Source: Chloroflexota bacterium
Lineage (GTDB): Bacteria; Chloroflexota; Limnocylindria; Limnocylindrales; CSP1-4
Assembly (NCBI GenBank): GCA_016875645.1
Contig: VGPE01000138.1
Span: 1 to 7,446 of the forward strand
Length of the DNA stretch: 7,446 nucleotides
Direction: 5' to 3'
The translations under genes and the position numbers were made by a program. Of the stretch, positions 5,619 through 7,446 are shown in pieces; position 1 is the stretch's first letter; each line of letters starts with the position of its first letter. The notes beneath the pieces are model-generated. The model saw only the letters and a list, made by a program, of their open reading frames with translations. It had not been told where the DNA came from and did no database searches.

Positions 5619-7446
5619 CCGAGCGACCCCGAAGCACGGCCACACCCGAACCAGAAGGCCGCCGGGCCGGCCCCGAGCCGCTCGCTCCGTTCCCGCCGCC
5701 CGGCGGCCAGCCCTATCGCAGGTCGGATGCGCGTCGCGCGCCGGCCGGCCGCCGGCTGGCGTCGGCACCGTCCGAGGGGTGGCTGACCCTGGTCCTGCTC
5801 GCGGTGATGGGTGCCACGTTCGGCTTGTCGCTCGACGACGCGCGCTGGGTCCTGGGGCGCGATGGCCTCACGGACTTCCTGCCGTTCGCGGTGGTGGGCG
5901 GGGTCGTCTGGGGCTTCGTCGCCGCGAAGGCCCAGTGGTCGCGCTGGCGTGCCCACTTCTTCGGCGCGCTGTTCGCGGCGCTGCTGGTGCCGCTCGCCGT
6001 GGGCGCAAGCCTCGTCGATCACGTTTCGCTGCGCGATTGGTATGTGGCGACGGCGAATTCGACGGTCGAGGCGTATCTCGACGTGGGCTGGCGCGGGCGG
6101 ACCCTCACCCAGCAGTACGGCCACCTCGTGCTGCTGATGGGACTGCTCTGCTGGGCGACCGGGCAGTACGCGGGGTACGCGGCGTTCGCCCATCGTCGGG
6201 CGATGAACTCGGTCCTGCTGCTGGGCGTCGCGCTCGTGGCCAACATGTCGATCACCATCCGTGACCAGCTGCCCTACCTTGTGATCTTCTCGCTCGCGGC
6301 GTTGTTCTTCCTAATCCGTCTCCATGCCGCCGAGGAGCGCGCCTCCTGGATTCGCCGCCGGATCGGTGACCCGCGGGTGCTGTCCGGGAGCTACCTGCGG
6401 GGCGGCGTTGCCTTCGTAACTGCCGCCGTCCTCGGCTCGCTCGTGCTCACGTCCACGGCGTCGTCTGCGCCGCTCGCGAGCGTGTGGACCGGCATCGATC
6501 AGAGCCTGATCGGGATCGGCCAGACGCTCCAGCGCTACTTCCCCGCGGGCGGCCCGGGCACGCGGATCACCGGCATCGCGTTCGGCCAGTCATCGGCGAT
6601 CACCGGCCGCTGGGTCACCGATTCAACCCCCGCCCTATCGATTGGCGTCCCCGCGAACGACGAGCACGTCTACTACTGGCGGGCCATCGCCTACGACCGC
6701 TTCGACCTCAGTGGCTGGAGTCTGAGTTCGAGCGCCTCGACCGTGATCGACGGCGGCACCGCCGTGCTCGAGGGGACCCTTGAGGGCGATACATCGACGG
6801 CGGTCACTCGTGCGGTCCAGTTCGTGGTGACGCCGCTCGCGTATCGCGGCACCACCGTCTTCAGCCCGTACGCGCCCGGCAGCGTGGATCGGGCGGCGCG
6901 CCTGAGCCTCCTGGGCGGGCAGTACTTCAGCACCCTGGACCTGACCAGCGCTGGACCGTACACGGTCACCGCGCAGATCCCCGCGACCTCACTTGAGAAC
7001 CCTGACGGCCTCACTGAGAACAAGCTCCGAGTCGCCGGCCGCGACTACCCGGCCGACCTGCGCGCCTTCTACTCAGGCTTGCCGGCCGCGGCCGTGGGGC
7101 CGCAGCTGCGCGCGCTGCGCGACACGATCCTGGGCCTGCTGCCGACGGACGACCCGACGCCCTACGACCTTGCGCGCGCGACGACGGCGTATCTGCGCTC
7201 CGACGTCTTCACGTACAGCACGGACGTGACCGACATCAACTGCGGCGATCGGAGCGTCGCCGAGTGCTTCGCCGAATTCAGGGCCGGCTACTGCCAGCAT
7301 TACGCGACCACGATGGCGGTGCTCATGCGGATGCAGGGCATCCCCGCCCGCCTCGTCCAGGGGTTCCTGCCCGGTGAGCGCGATGCCGCCGGCCTCGAGA
7401 CCGTCCGCTACAGCAACTCGCATGCGTGGGTCGAGGTGTACTTCCC
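5615..7446 (+). CDS. Polytopic membrane protein with transglutaminase-like domain, 3' end missing
   Basis: The frame is open from ATG at 5615 to the window end: 610 codons without a stop. A Pro/Arg-rich cytosolic N-terminus (about 1-54) is followed by about seven hydrophobic segments (near 56-74, 88-104, 114-133, 168-187, 197-213, 219-236 and 262-280). A large probably extracytoplasmic beta-rich region comes next, and then a transglutaminase/protease-like domain (about 510 onward). The family's catalytic cysteine is C560 in GYCQHYATTMAVLMR and the histidine is H603 in NSHAWVEVYF; the aspartate would lie just beyond the window. Both visible residues are intact. Homologues usually carry one more C-terminal membrane segment and sometimes a DUF4129-like tail. 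The gene overlaps the DUF58 stop by four bases. It probably crosslinks or cleaves a surface peptide or protein; the substrate is unknown. Confidence 0.93.
   Translation, partial: MTERPRSTATPEPEGRRAGPEPLAPFPPPGGQPYRRSDARRAPAGRRLASAPSEGWLTLVLLAVMGATFGLSLDDARWVLGRDGLTDFLPFAVVGGVVWGFVAAKAQWSRWRAHFFGALFAALLVPLAVGASLVDHVSLRDWYVATANSTVEAYLDVGWRGRTLTQQYGHLVLLMGLLCWATGQYAGYAAFAHRRAMNSVLLLGVALVANMSITIRDQLPYLVIFSLAALFFLIRLHAAEERASWIRRRIGDPRVLSGSYLRGGVAFVTAAVLGSLVLTSTASSAPLASVWTGIDQSLIGIGQTLQRYFPAGGPGTRITGIAFGQSSAITGRWVTDSTPALSIGVPANDEHVYYWRAIAYDRFDLSGWSLSSSASTVIDGGTAVLEGTLEGDTSTAVTRAVQFVVTPLAYRGTTVFSPYAPGSVDRAARLSLLGGQYFSTLDLTSAGPYTVTAQIPATSLENPDGLTENKLRVAGRDYPADLRAFYSGLPAAAVGPQLRALRDTILGLLPTDDPTPYDLARATTAYLRSDVFTYSTDVTDINCGDRSVAECFAEFRAGYCQHYATTMAVLMRMQGIPARLVQGFLPGERDAAGLETVRYSNSHAWVEVYF

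Noticed and set aside
4824..5768. A 314-residue open frame on the minus strand across the DUF58 gene
   Set aside because: It is a shadow of the DUF58 gene, with Arg/Gly/His-rich low-complexity translation and no domain.

Overview
This is a high-GC bacterial window with two unlike halves: an accessory or rearranged left part (about 1-3300) and an ordinary chromosomal operon on the right (3303 to the end). The high GC, GTG/TTG starts, Excalibur-type secreted proteins and a MoxR / DUF58 / transglutaminase operon fit a Chloroflexota or actinobacterial genome. The lineage is a guess from style; no marker gene is present.

Left part. The window opens in the last codons and the right terminal repeat of an IS3-family insertion sequence (1-102). 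Directly abutting it is an open fragment of a secreted-looking protein (103-282). This is fused to an N-terminally truncated, twice-frameshifted copy (286-944) of a gene that is intact further right at 2059-2907 on the other strand. The intact gene encodes a 282-residue protein: an XRE-type helix-turn-helix followed by a domain with a G-R-x-D ... I-E-N-R motif reminiscent of PD-(D/E)XK folds. Between the two copies lie two divergently transcribed genes (963-1562 minus, 1632-1982 plus) for exported proteins that both end in an Excalibur calcium-binding-like domain. The four genes form a mirror-image layout: broken HTH gene > < Excalibur gene, Excalibur gene > < HTH gene. The same convergent pair therefore appears twice in inverted orientation. 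I consider this the most interesting structure in the window.

Middle. The stretch 2908-3302 has no convincing gene. It contains two 19-base imperfect direct repeats 72 bases apart that resemble the terminal repeats of IS21-like elements, a three-copy 9-base tandem repeat, and two small doubtful ORFs (40 and 53 codons).

Right part. A MoxR-type AAA+ ATPase (3303-4313), a DUF58 membrane-anchored protein (4371-5618) and a polytopic transglutaminase-like membrane protein (5615 to beyond the window end) form a same-strand operon. The last two overlap by an ATGA stop/start. This is a widespread gene trio. MoxR ATPases are generally thought to act as chaperones for partner proteins, and the transglutaminase-like domain probably faces the outside of the membrane. 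I see nothing anomalous in the operon itself.
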